Part shown: positions 1 through 7,206 of the stretch, piece by piece
How positions within the stretch are numbered: the stretch's first letter is position 1
Layout of the letters: the number at the start of each line of letters is the position of its first letter
Source: a bacterium
GTDB taxonomy: Bacteria > Ratteibacteria > UBA8468 > B48-G9 > JAFGKM01
Assembly (NCBI GenBank): GCA_021157805.1
Contig: JAGGVW010000007.1
Location: 1-10,384, forward strand
Length of the DNA: 10,384 bases
Direction of reading: 5' to 3'
The notes under the pieces: generated by a model
Told to the model about the DNA's origin: nothing
The model's input: the letters and a program-made list of their open reading frames with translations, nothing else
Database searches by the model: none
Program-made: the position numbers and the translations under genes

Positions 1-155
1 GATTTCCAGACATTTTCTGAAAAAAGAAAAAGGCATTCTTCAAGCCCCCTTGTTAAGTAAACATTATTTCCTTTCAATTGTTCTCTCATCTTTGAAGGAA
101 TTACTATTCTTCCCTGTTTATCTAATTTGCTCCTGAATTCACCAAAATATACCAT
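1..155 (-). CDS. mraZ: MraZ, transcriptional regulator of the division/cell wall cluster (N-terminal part, cut by window edge)
   Basis: The minus strand from the ATG at 155 encodes 51 codons that run off the left edge. The product begins MVYFGEFRSKLDKQGRIVIP and continues with a basic helix and a TRGLEECLFLF segment. This is the standard N-terminal MraZ half (SpoVT/AbrB-like swapped-hairpin fold): short GE-x-KLDxxGR strand, IPSKMRE, then the LTRGLxxCLFLF strand. MraZ is a DNA-binding protein that represses or modulates its own promoter and is normally the first gene of the dcw cluster, followed by the rRNA methyltransferase RsmH and the peptidoglycan and division genes, which would lie beyond the left edge. 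A Shine-Dalgarno AAGGT (161-165) sits 5 bases before the ATG, and a strong promoter lies just upstream. The identification rests on recognised motifs and the right spacing; only the second half and the neighbours are unseen. Confidence 0.93.
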   Translation of the reverse strand, partial: MVYFGEFRSKLDKQGRIVIPSKMREQLKGNNVYLTRGLEECLFLFSENVWK

Positions 156-173
156 TTTCTACCTTTTTTATAA

Positions 174-202
174 ATTAAACACCCCTCTTTTTATTTTGTC
201 AA
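174..202 (-). promoter_or_regulatory. Sigma70-type promoter of mraZ
   Basis: On the minus strand a perfect -35 TTGACA (197-202) is followed after exactly 17 bases by TTTAAT (174-179), which matches the -10 consensus at 5 of 6 positions. Transcription would start near 167, giving a leader of only about 12 bases before the mraZ ATG at 155 and just enough room for the AAGGT ribosome binding site. The promoter begins 32 bases after the stop codon of the upstream dehydrogenase gene, so mraZ has its own start and does not depend on read-through. A single GGGGTG lies in the spacer, but no repeated MraZ box is visible. Confidence 0.8.
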
Positions 203-233
203 GTTTTATTTTCAGAAGTTATTAGAAAAAAAT

Positions 234-1211
234 TTAAAGTTCAACAACTTTATTTTTTTCCATTGATTTATTGGCAGCCAGAGCAACTTTTAATGTTTTT
301 AAAGCATCAAAATAATCACATCTGATATTTCTTTTTTTTCCATTTATGACATCTTTTATAAAAGATTTATCTTCTCTATGCATAGGGCTTTCATCCCATT
401 TCTTCTCTGTGTAATTTTCCTTTTCAAACATCCTGATAGTTCCTCTGTTGATATATTCAATAAGTTTCTTCTTACATATAAATCTTATTTTAGGTGGATA
501 ATATTTTGTTATTTCAGGAAATAAAGCATAGGTACATATAAGATTTCCAATAAGTCCATTTTCAAATTCAAAAATAGTTCCACTTGCATCATCTCCAGTA
601 TATAATTTTTCTTCAGGGAAAAATCCTCTCACTCTTCTTGTGTAAACACTTTTTATATCTGAAATCAAATATCTCATCAAATCAATTAGATGTATTGCCT
701 GGTCTACTATTTGACCTCCTGCTTTTTCTTTACTTTTTATTGTATCAACTAAAGGAATTGTCCAGAAATATTCAGCAGCAGCAAAAACCAATTTTTCTTT
801 TTCAAAAATTTCTTTCAGTTTTTCAACAGCGGGGTCGTATCTCAACATAAAACCAACTGAGTTTATTATTTTTTCTTTCTTCAGTTTTTCAGCCACTTCA
901 TCACACTCTCTTTCGTTTATTCCAACTGGTTTTTCCAGGAAAAATGGAATGTTTTTTTCAATGCAATATAAAACATTTTCTGAATGAACATCAGCAGGTG
1001 TACATATCCAGACAGCATCAAGTTTTTCCCTATCAAGCATTTCTTTATAGTCAGTGTAAACCCTTGCTCCTATTTTCCTTGCTTTTTCCTCTGCCTTCTC
1101 CTTAACCACATCACATACTCCTTCAATTTTTACATTCTCTATTTTGGAAAGTGCCTGAATATGTGCTCCTGCAATTCTTCCTGCTCCTATAATTCCAACT
1201 TTAAATTCCAT
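234..1211 (-). CDS. Gfo/Idh/MocA-family NAD(P)-dependent sugar oxidoreductase
   Basis: This 325-residue protein is full length for the family. Residues 4-15 carry the Rossmann dinucleotide-binding strand and GAGRIAG loop. The EKP signature, whose lysine contacts the cofactor and substrate, is at 93-95 (FLEKPVG). The catalytic motif GGQIVDQAIH at 165-174 supplies Asp170 and His174, the usual substrate-binding and general acid/base pair. There is no signal peptide, so it is cytoplasmic. Family members oxidise or reduce one hydroxyl or keto group of a sugar, inositol or sugar acid with NAD(P); the substrate cannot be told from sequence. Its ATG abuts the TAG of the isomerase gene, and its AGGAGG ribosome binding site lies inside the last isomerase codons, which points to translational coupling. 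It is the last gene of the operon. Family call is firm; specificity unknown. Confidence 0.93.
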   Translation of the reverse strand: MEFKVGIIGAGRIAGAHIQALSKIENVKIEGVCDVVKEKAEEKARKIGARVYTDYKEMLDREKLDAVWICTPADVHSENVLYCIEKNIPFFLEKPVGINERECDEVAEKLKKEKIINSVGFMLRYDPAVEKLKEIFEKEKLVFAAAEYFWTIPLVDTIKSKEKAGGQIVDQAIHLIDLMRYLISDIKSVYTRRVRGFFPEEKLYTGDDASGTIFEFENGLIGNLICTYALFPEITKYYPPKIRFICKKKLIEYINRGTIRMFEKENYTEKKWDESPMHREDKSFIKDVINGKKRNIRCDYFDALKTLKVALAANKSMEKNKVVEL

Positions 1212-2015
1212 CTATCCCTCCTGTCTTATAAGTTTCTCAATATACTTTTTTGATTTTAAAATATCTTCTTTTCTATCTTCTCCTTTTTTGCAATGCATTT
1301 CAATTGTTAAAAAACCATCATATTCAATTTCCTTCAGAGAATTAATATATTCTTTATAATCAACTTCTCCTTCATCTAAAGGAACATCTCTTACAATTAT
1401 TTTGCTCTCCCCTTCAATATATCCCTCTTCTTTTCCAAAAATAATATTTTTTGCATGAGTATGAGCAATATCCTTTTTGAGAAAATGAACACCCTCAATA
1501 ACATCCCTGCCTGCCCATAAAATATTTGCAGGGTCATAATTAACTTTTAAATTTTCAATTTTTACTCTATCAGAAAGTTGTTTCCACATAAAATAATCTT
1601 TTATGAAGCAACTTCCAGATGGCTCAATTGCAAGATATATTCCGCCTTTCTTACATTCTTCACATATTTCTCTAACAATTTCACAACACCATTTCCACGC
1701 TTCTTCTTCACTCAGTTTTTCTGGTTTTTCTTTTGTCTCAGCAGTGATAATGTTTGATTCAAGAGAAACCGCAATTTCTATCCTTTTTTTAAATTCATCT
1801 ATTGTTATATTTTTTGTTTCTGGATTTACAAGGTTTGGTCCTCCTCCTATTGCTGATATTAAAATTCCTTCATTTTTACACATATTTAGAAGTTCTTTTG
1901 CATCCTTCACTTTGTCAGGCCATATCTGGAATCCATCAAAACCATTCTCAACAATCCATTTAAAATTTTCTTCCAAATTACCTGGTAAATCTTTCTCACA
2001 AACTCCTATTTTCAT
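1212..2015 (-). CDS. Sugar phosphate isomerase/epimerase-like TIM-barrel protein (xylose isomerase-like, AP endonuclease 2 family)
   Basis: At 267 residues it has the usual length of the single-domain xylose isomerase-like TIM-barrel family. Metal ligand positions typical of the family are visible: Glu131 in LAIEPSG, Asp161 in VNYDPAN, His185 and His187 in AHTHAKN, and Glu239 in LTIEMH. The stretch EGEVDYKEYINSLKEIEYDG (216-235) is the familiar segment before the last barrel strand. Members isomerise or epimerise keto-sugars or inososes with a divalent metal. Such proteins are very often encoded next to Gfo/Idh/MocA dehydrogenases, as here, and the two commonly act in series on one sugar. The ATG overlaps the stop of the beta-propeller gene by four bases (ATGA) and the stop touches the next start, so all three are tightly coupled. 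No signal peptide. The exact reaction is not predictable. Confidence 0.9.
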   Translation of the reverse strand: MKIGVCEKDLPGNLEENFKWIVENGFDGFQIWPDKVKDAKELLNMCKNEGILISAIGGGPNLVNPETKNITIDEFKKRIEIAVSLESNIITAETKEKPEKLSEEEAWKWCCEIVREICEECKKGGIYLAIEPSGSCFIKDYFMWKQLSDRVKIENLKVNYDPANILWAGRDVIEGVHFLKKDIAHTHAKNIIFGKEEGYIEGESKIIVRDVPLDEGEVDYKEYINSLKEIEYDGFLTIEMHCKKGEDRKEDILKSKKYIEKLIRQEG

Positions 2016-3109
2016 TTTAACACTCCTTCTATTTCTTCAATATCAACTATATTCATTACGAGGGGCTGGGAAAAATCAGAAAATGACCTCTGCCATGTTG
2101 CATATATTTTTTCACCATCAAAGAATGCTGAAACATATCTGCTGCAACCTGTTCCTTCAGGTGAATAAAAAAGAGGAAAATACCTGCTCAATCTGTAAAT
2201 AATTGGAAATTCGTCATCAAATCCATAGGCAAGCCCTCCAATCTCTTCACAGGAATATCCTCTTGGCCTTTTAACCCCTTTTTCTGATTGTGGATGCTCT
2301 CTTATACATTCGGCTCCATCATAAAAGTAAAGAGAAATATCAGGTAAATTCTTAAACATTCCAACTTTTGGAACAGGTAATCTTTCAGTAACTCTTGCTA
2401 CTGCCACATCCCATGTATATCCTTTTGGAAGTATGTCAGAAGAAATTATCTCAAACCTGTTCTCAATAATTTTTCCTGCTCCTGTATAACTGCAACTCCA
2501 GCAAAATGGGTGCTGACAGTAAATAATGTATTCTTCTCCTTTCATCTCAAAAACAACAGGGTCTTTTATATGGATATTTTCTGGATTTGATGAAGAAAGA
2601 ATGTTCTTTATATTTCCTGGTTCAAGTTTCTCAATTGTATCAGCAACAAAAACATCAATATTCCATACTCCTGTCCCTTCTTTCTGATATTTTTCAAAAC
2701 CTTCTGGATATTTAATTTCCTTTTCTGAAGAAACATAAAGTTTCACTTTTTCTCCAAAATAAATTGATGAACCCTCAATAGAAAGAACTTTATTTTCGTA
2801 TGAAAGGTCTTTTTTACTCCAGGATTTTATTTTTTTAAATTTTCTTCCTTCATCTTCTGAAATGAAAATTGCAAGTTCAAGGCCTCGCTCTCCTTTACTC
2901 ACTCCATACCTGCTATCTCCTGCATTCCTGTATCTTCCTGTTAAAATTATCCTTCCTTCTTTATCTTTTCTTATCTTCCCTCCTCCAAACCAGAAACCTT
3001 TATTCCTTTCATACGGTTGAACAATCACTCTGCATTTTTCCTGGTCTATTAACTTTTTGCCCAGAAGTACCAGTTTTTCCTCATCTCTTGTATTTAATCT
3101 TTTTATCAT
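2012..3109 (-). CDS. Putative five-bladed beta-propeller glycosidase/sialidase-like protein
   Basis: This 365-residue cytoplasmic protein has no signal peptide. I do not recognise a characterised family, but several features suggest a glycosidase-type beta-propeller. FISEDEGRKF (82-91) resembles a sialidase Asp-box (S-x-D-x-G-x-x-W/F). HIKDPVVF (180-187) resembles the KDP strand of five-bladed GH43/GH130-type propellers. The chain is rich in short beta strands and aromatic turns such as GFWFGGGKI (38-46), YTWDVAVARV (231-240) and a C-terminal YVSAFFDGEKIYATWQRSF. A CWSC pair (203-206) is unusual for this fold. It starts 32 bases after the amidohydrolase stop, with a GAGGAG ribosome binding site before the ATG. 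Its place among sugar enzymes supports a role in cleaving or binding an intracellular oligosaccharide. Alternatives are a non-catalytic propeller or a phosphorylase. Confidence 0.6.
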   Translation of the reverse strand: MIKRLNTRDEEKLVLLGKKLIDQEKCRVIVQPYERNKGFWFGGGKIRKDKEGRIILTGRYRNAGDSRYGVSKGERGLELAIFISEDEGRKFKKIKSWSKKDLSYENKVLSIEGSSIYFGEKVKLYVSSEKEIKYPEGFEKYQKEGTGVWNIDVFVADTIEKLEPGNIKNILSSSNPENIHIKDPVVFEMKGEEYIIYCQHPFCWSCSYTGAGKIIENRFEIISSDILPKGYTWDVAVARVTERLPVPKVGMFKNLPDISLYFYDGAECIREHPQSEKGVKRPRGYSCEEIGGLAYGFDDEFPIIYRLSRYFPLFYSPEGTGCSRYVSAFFDGEKIYATWQRSFSDFSQPLVMNIVDIEEIEGVLK

Positions 3110-3141
3110 TCCACTCCTCTAATTTTGCCTCTTCTGCGTTA

Positions 3142-3921
3142 TTATCTCTTTAAAGTTTCTACCAGTTTAGAAATATTGCCTCCCAATATCATTTCTTTCT
3201 TTTTCTCAGATATCTTCCAACTTCTAATGGTTATAATATCTTCCTTAATCATATTGAAATCATTAAAGGGGTAATCAGCTCCATAAATAATTCTTGTAGG
3301 ACCTATCGTTCTTAAAAGAATAGAAATATACTCATGGGGAAGATACCAATAACTTTCTTTTCTTCTTGTCTGGGTTATTCCAGCATAACAATTCTCGTTA
3401 TTTTGTAAGACAGCCAAAGCTTGGAAGAAAAAAGCAGTTCCACCAGTATGCTCAATAATAATGGGTAGACTTGGGTGTTTTTGAGCTACATTATCCAAAA
3501 GAATGGGCATATATTTGCACAAATACCACCCATGTACTCCTGTGTGAAAAAGTAAAGGCATCTTTGCCTTTTCTGCGACCTCATAAAATGGTTCAGCTGA
3601 TGGCTCATCAATACCAGCTTTCATTACTGGTGGATGAATTTTAACTCCAACAAAACCTTGTTTAATAAATTGTTCTAATCTCTCAGCTGAATTCTTCTCT
3701 GTAGGATTAATAGTAACAAAAGGGAATAAATTCCTCTCTCCTTTTAAATTTCTCAATAACCACTCATTAGGTTCAATTCCACCTGCTGAAAGACTAAATA
3801 CTACAGCTTTTTGTATATTCAATTTCTTCATCCATTCCTTTAAGCATTCTATTGTCCCCAAAAACGGTTTTTCTTTGTTGAAAACCCCTTTAGGAAAAAC
3901 ATGACAATGATTAATAAACAT
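3142..3921 (-). CDS. Amidohydrolase-2-family metal-dependent hydrolase (TIM barrel)
   Basis: Starting at the ATG at 3921, the protein has 259 residues. It shows the metal-site series of the amidohydrolase 2 group: His5 and His7 (NHCH, the HxH strand), His96 (VGVKIHPP), His126 (LLFHTG), His158 (IIEHTGG) and Asp216 (IIYGADYPF). The usual Asp two positions before the first histidine pair is Asn here. Members hydrolyse lactones and C-N bonds or decarboxylate small carbonyl compounds; in sugar clusters they often act as sugar-acid lactonases. Substrate here is unknown. A longer reading from TTG at 3939 would add six residues, but those bases are the GGAGGT ribosome binding site itself, so I reject it. 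It follows the alpha/alpha-barrel gene after 43 bases. No signal peptide, so cytoplasmic. Confidence 0.87.
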   Translation of the reverse strand: MFINHCHVFPKGVFNKEKPFLGTIECLKEWMKKLNIQKAVVFSLSAGGIEPNEWLLRNLKGERNLFPFVTINPTEKNSAERLEQFIKQGFVGVKIHPPVMKAGIDEPSAEPFYEVAEKAKMPLLFHTGVHGWYLCKYMPILLDNVAQKHPSLPIIIEHTGGTAFFFQALAVLQNNENCYAGITQTRRKESYWYLPHEYISILLRTIGPTRIIYGADYPFNDFNMIKEDIITIRSWKISEKKKEMILGGNISKLVETLKR

Positions 3922-3927
3922 CTTTTT

Positions 3928-3933
3928 ACCTCC
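3928..3933 (-). promoter_or_regulatory. Ribosome binding site fixing the amidohydrolase start
   Basis: On the minus strand GGAGGT lies six bases before the ATG at 3921. The in-frame TTG at 3939 would place this site inside the reading frame and has no ribosome binding site of its own. Confidence 0.85.
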
Positions 3934-3964
3934 TTTCAATCTAATAAAAATTATAGTTTATAAT

Positions 3965-5527
3965 TTATTTAAGATAAAACTCAAAAATAAATTTTTTTTC
4001 TTTAAAAGGTAATGGTAAGAAACTTATTTCAATCCACTTTACATCGTTTTGTGTGAATATTCTGCTCCGAACTTTTGTTCTACTCCAAACTTTTGTAATA
4101 TTTTCCTCTTTGGGAACTGGTATTTGAATCTTGTATTTTATTCTTTTAGAAATCCCCACCTCTAATTTCACTTTTGAAACTTCTCTAAATAAGGAGTAAG
4201 AAATTCTGTCTCCGCCCGATAAAGGATAATTTTTGATAACTATTTTCTTATGGTTAAAAGGAAAACACGGTTTGATAACAAGTTCACTTTCATATTCCTT
4301 TATTCCAACAATATGTTTCAGGAAATCAAACAACCAGCAGGAAGCCTGTTCGCAGTTCCCTGAATCTATTGTATAATCTCCATTTGGGTCTTCTATATAT
4401 GGCTTCCACCATTTTCGCAAAAATTTATCCATCTTGTAGTCCTTCATTTTACAATACCACCAGTTTTCAGGATAGATATTTTTAGGTTTAACAGTAAATT
4501 CTTTCATAAAACTCATCATTTCCTGAAGTTGTCTCAATCTTCCCGTTTCTGCCATATAACCAGTAAAATATCCTAATACTTTCCCTGCAATATGTGTTTT
4601 ACCACACCAATAATCATCCGTAAATCCGCTGGGAATTTTATATTGCTCCCAATTAATAGTTGTTTTTTCCATATTCAATTTATATGCATTTTCTAACGCC
4701 TTTTTGTCACAATCCTCATACCATTCAAGAGGCATCATATTTATCCATCCGGCAAAAGGTAATCTTTCTTTGTTCAATCTTATACCTGTAAAATAATATT
4801 CCCCTTTTAGATTTTTCTCTATACCAGTTTTTATTTTCTCTGCCATCTCTTTACAATCTTCTGCTATATCTTTTTTTCCTACCATACTGCTCAATTTTCC
4901 CATCAATCTATAACCACTAAGCACAGAACAATTGGTGTATAAATCACATAAAGGTTCTCTACTTCCATCAAGTTGCTCATTGTAATTCCCACTATCCACA
5001 AGCTGGAGATCCTCATGATAATATTTCTTTAAATAATTTGTCATTCTGGCAAGCACATTAAAATGTTTTTCTATGAAATTAATATCTCTAGTGTATCTAA
5101 GATAATAATAGCAACCTCTTATTACATGTCCTGTTCTATCCGTTGCAATGGTAAAATTGTCAGCCGGACTGCCATCTGAGTTGTAAGTTTGAGGAAAGTA
5201 AGACTGATTATCTGGTAAATTTCTTAGAGTAAAATCCAATACTCGTTTGGCTACAGGAAATATTCCACAACTTATGAGAGAAAGAGCACACTCACACGCA
5301 TCACGAGTATAATGGACAATTCCATACCGTTTTGCCCCACTTTCCTCTCCCCAACAAACTTCACAGAATCCATTGTCATTTACTCTATCTATAAGAGTCT
5401 CCAGTGTTCCATAAAAAAGATTATTGAGAAATTTATCTCCAAAATCACATGAAAATTTGGTAAATTTTGCTATTTTTATCTTGGCTCTTTCTGTTGCTAA
5501 TGAGAATTTATCATTAAAATTACTCAT
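3965..5527 (-). CDS. Putative (alpha/alpha)6-barrel glycoside hydrolase-like protein
   Basis: This 520-residue protein has no signal peptide. Residues about 35-410 are mostly helical and have the rhythm of six-hairpin glycosidases (GH15, GH63, GH78 and GH127-like folds). YTRDACECALSLISCGIFPVA (73-93) is a typical first inner helix with a conserved Arg-Asp. NYNEQLDGSREP (181-192), GFTDDYW (301-307) and DSGNCEQASCWLFDFL (388-403) form acidic or aromatic active-site-like loops. Residues about 415-520 are beta-rich and end with a strand pattern like the C-terminal sandwich of such enzymes. Candidate acids are Asp76, Glu184, Asp187 and Glu393, by pattern only. An AGGAG ribosome binding site precedes the ATG; the beta-helix gene ends 60 bases upstream. 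I cannot assign a GH family. It could be a new family or a lyase with the same barrel. Expected role: breakdown of imported oligosaccharide in the cytoplasm. Confidence 0.65.
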   Translation of the reverse strand: MSNFNDKFSLATERAKIKIAKFTKFSCDFGDKFLNNLFYGTLETLIDRVNDNGFCEVCWGEESGAKRYGIVHYTRDACECALSLISCGIFPVAKRVLDFTLRNLPDNQSYFPQTYNSDGSPADNFTIATDRTGHVIRGCYYYLRYTRDINFIEKHFNVLARMTNYLKKYYHEDLQLVDSGNYNEQLDGSREPLCDLYTNCSVLSGYRLMGKLSSMVGKKDIAEDCKEMAEKIKTGIEKNLKGEYYFTGIRLNKERLPFAGWINMMPLEWYEDCDKKALENAYKLNMEKTTINWEQYKIPSGFTDDYWCGKTHIAGKVLGYFTGYMAETGRLRQLQEMMSFMKEFTVKPKNIYPENWWYCKMKDYKMDKFLRKWWKPYIEDPNGDYTIDSGNCEQASCWLFDFLKHIVGIKEYESELVIKPCFPFNHKKIVIKNYPLSGGDRISYSLFREVSKVKLEVGISKRIKYKIQIPVPKEENITKVWSRTKVRSRIFTQNDVKWIEISFLPLPFKEKKFIFEFYLK

Positions 5528-5587
5528 TATAATCTCCTATCAGCAATTCACTATTAAATCCAGAAGCAACTGTAGCAATGAAAACAT

Positions 5588-7120
5588 TCATGGTTTTTCC
5601 TTCCCACCTTCAGACCAGATTCCATCTTTTGTGATAAGAAAATAAGAAGAACCGGAAGAAACATTTATGGATTTCTTAGCCTCATTGAGAGGAAAAGGTG
5701 CCTTAATAATATTGCTTATAAATAAAAGATTAGGTGACGAAATATGCTGACCGGGAAATAAATCTAATGTTGTATTAATAATAGAGCCCTTGGAGGAAGG
5801 AGCAAAAAGTTCCCTTTCTTTTGGCAAACCTCCGTTACCGTGTTGTATACTAATCTGCCCATTTCTGATAGAACCCCCATCAATAAAAATTGCAGGTGTA
5901 GTTGCCCCATTATTTACATTTAGGGTTAAACCTACTATATGTGCTTTAGTATAAAGTATTCCACCGCCTCCTCTTTCAATATTTCCAGTAATCGTAATTG
6001 CATGGGCCCAAAAAGATCTACCTGTAATAGAAATAGCATAAGGAAAACAGTTTTTTGAATGTCCTCCACATAAGTAAGCATTCAATATTTCTATCCTTGT
6101 TCCATTGTCAATAGTAACACAAGGTCCTTTCCTTCCCCGTAAGGTAGAAGCACCATCAATAGTACATTCAGACATTGAGGGATAACCTGAAAATATGTGA
6201 GCAAAAGGGGAAGAGAGATTGAAAATATTATACCCTGTAAAAACTACAGCGTTATCAGCCTGTAGATATACATTTCTTGCCCGCCAAAGTTCTGCTGCAT
6301 AATTGTAGATAGCGACTGTACCGTTTCCATTATTTGCTTCTGGAACAGAGGAGAGATTCACTCCAACATTTGTCAAAGAGTTGAACTCTACAAATCTTAT
6401 TTTATTTGACCTTGCATAAAAAATTCCTATAGTAGATGGATTTGATTGTCCGGAAATAATTTTAAAATCACGGAAATCTAAGTATCGTGAACCAGTAGTA
6501 TCTATTACTATTCCTCCAGTATTTCCAATAAGAATAGAACCACCACCACACTCCGCCATTCCTGCACCTTGAATTATAAGTCCCTGAGGTCTGTTAGTGA
6601 TATTTAATGGCCTGTTGAGGAGATAACAACCTGAAGGTAGATAAATTTGTTTGGCACCACTCTCAATAGCGCACTGCAATGGTAAACTATCATCTATTTT
6701 ATCATTCACTTTTGCTCCCCACCATTGGGGATAAACTTCTTTTATATACCCATCACCAAAAGTAACATCTCCCGGTCTAAAACCGATAAATATCTGGGCA
6801 ATTGGCGCAGTTATGGGCCCATTTATAATAATTTTTTTCCCTTGGCTATTCGTAAGAGAACCACCATTTAAAAAGAGAAGATGTGTATTGGAAGGTATAA
6901 TAACGTCAGTATCAAGAACTACAGGATTAGATATTATTAGAGTTCTATTTACAGCTGTTTTCACCGCAGTAGAAAATTTACTAAAATTCCTTGAATCAAT
7001 CCACACAGATTTCTTTTCAGAACCGCTTTTATCTAAAGGTTTGTGAAAAGCCAAAACATCCTCCCCTCCTAATATAGCAACAAACAAAAATATTCCCCAC
7101 ATCAATCTACTAATTCTCAT
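5588..7120 (-). CDS. Exported right-handed beta-helix (pectate lyase-like) protein
   Basis: From the ATG at 7120 the protein has 510 residues. It begins with a signal peptide: basic MRISR, hydrophobic LMWGIFLFVAILGG, and a probable signal peptidase I cut after VLA (residue 24). Residues about 45-130 form a beta-rich N-terminal domain with a LLFLNGGSL strand. The junction EVYPQWWGAKVND followed by DD (128-144) and IYLPSGCYLL (159-168) matches the start of pectate lyase 3/tailspike-type beta-helices (WxGAxxDGxxDD, then LPxGxYxL). The rest, to about 480, is a series of short strands with Asn- and Gly-rich turns such as TIDNGTRIEI and ISITG, as in parallel beta-helices. Such proteins are polysaccharide lyases, glycosidases or binding proteins; no catalytic set is evident. 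It is the only protein in the cluster with a cleavable Sec signal, so it probably meets the polymer outside the cytoplasm. Confidence 0.82.
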   Translation of the reverse strand: MRISRLMWGIFLFVAILGGEDVLAFHKPLDKSGSEKKSVWIDSRNFSKFSTAVKTAVNRTLIISNPVVLDTDVIIPSNTHLLFLNGGSLTNSQGKKIIINGPITAPIAQIFIGFRPGDVTFGDGYIKEVYPQWWGAKVNDKIDDSLPLQCAIESGAKQIYLPSGCYLLNRPLNITNRPQGLIIQGAGMAECGGGSILIGNTGGIVIDTTGSRYLDFRDFKIISGQSNPSTIGIFYARSNKIRFVEFNSLTNVGVNLSSVPEANNGNGTVAIYNYAAELWRARNVYLQADNAVVFTGYNIFNLSSPFAHIFSGYPSMSECTIDGASTLRGRKGPCVTIDNGTRIEILNAYLCGGHSKNCFPYAISITGRSFWAHAITITGNIERGGGGILYTKAHIVGLTLNVNNGATTPAIFIDGGSIRNGQISIQHGNGGLPKERELFAPSSKGSIINTTLDLFPGQHISSPNLLFISNIIKAPFPLNEAKKSINVSSGSSYFLITKDGIWSEGGKEKP

Positions 7121-7127
7121 TTTCACT

Positions 7128-7134
7128 CCTCCTT
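7128..7134 (-). promoter_or_regulatory. Ribosome binding site fixing the beta-helix protein start
   Basis: On the minus strand AAGGAGG lies seven bases before the ATG at 7120. The in-frame GTG at 7126, two codons earlier, is only one base from this site and is therefore unlikely to be the start. Confidence 0.8.
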
Positions 7135-7172
7135 TTCATTGTGTTAGACATGACAAGTTTTACTTTTTTTCC

Positions 7173-7197
7173 ATAACCTTAGTGATTTTTTTTACCA
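7173..7197 (-). promoter_or_regulatory. Possible operator half-sites upstream of the beta-helix gene
   Basis: The minus strand carries TGGTA (7193-7197) and, 14 bases later, GGTTAT (7173-7178) inside the 9-mer TAAGGTTAT (7173-7181). The same 9-mer and the same two half-sites, 4 bases apart, form the operator-like dyad in the regulator promoter at 9041-9067. The spacing differs by 10 bases, about one helical turn. No convincing -35/-10 pair is visible in this 86-base gap, so a regulated internal promoter is only a guess. Confidence 0.3.
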
Positions 7198-7206
7198 TAT
7201 CTAAAA

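Noticed and set aside
180..196. MraZ operator boxes in the mraZ promoter spacer
   Set aside because: Only one GGGGTG is present; MraZ sites are repeated, so autoregulation cannot be supported from this region.
584..1253. Other plus-strand ORFs of 60-94 codons across the window, for example in this region and at 2869-3153, 5424-5645, 6813-7046, 7182-7403, 7555-7918, 8754-8957, 9502-9705 and 10008-10193
   Set aside because: All lie opposite well-supported minus-strand genes, have low-complexity composition and no family motif.
1603..2202. 199-codon plus-strand ORF antisense to the isomerase and propeller genes
   Set aside because: Rich in Phe, Ser and Leu as expected from the complement of A-rich codons, spans two real genes, and has no recognisable domain or convincing ribosome binding site.
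3922..3939. Upstream TTG start for the amidohydrolase
   Set aside because: The added codons are the Shine-Dalgarno site of the downstream ATG.
7121..7126. Upstream GTG start for the beta-helix protein
   Set aside because: It is one base from the AAGGAGG site, while the ATG two codons later has normal spacing.
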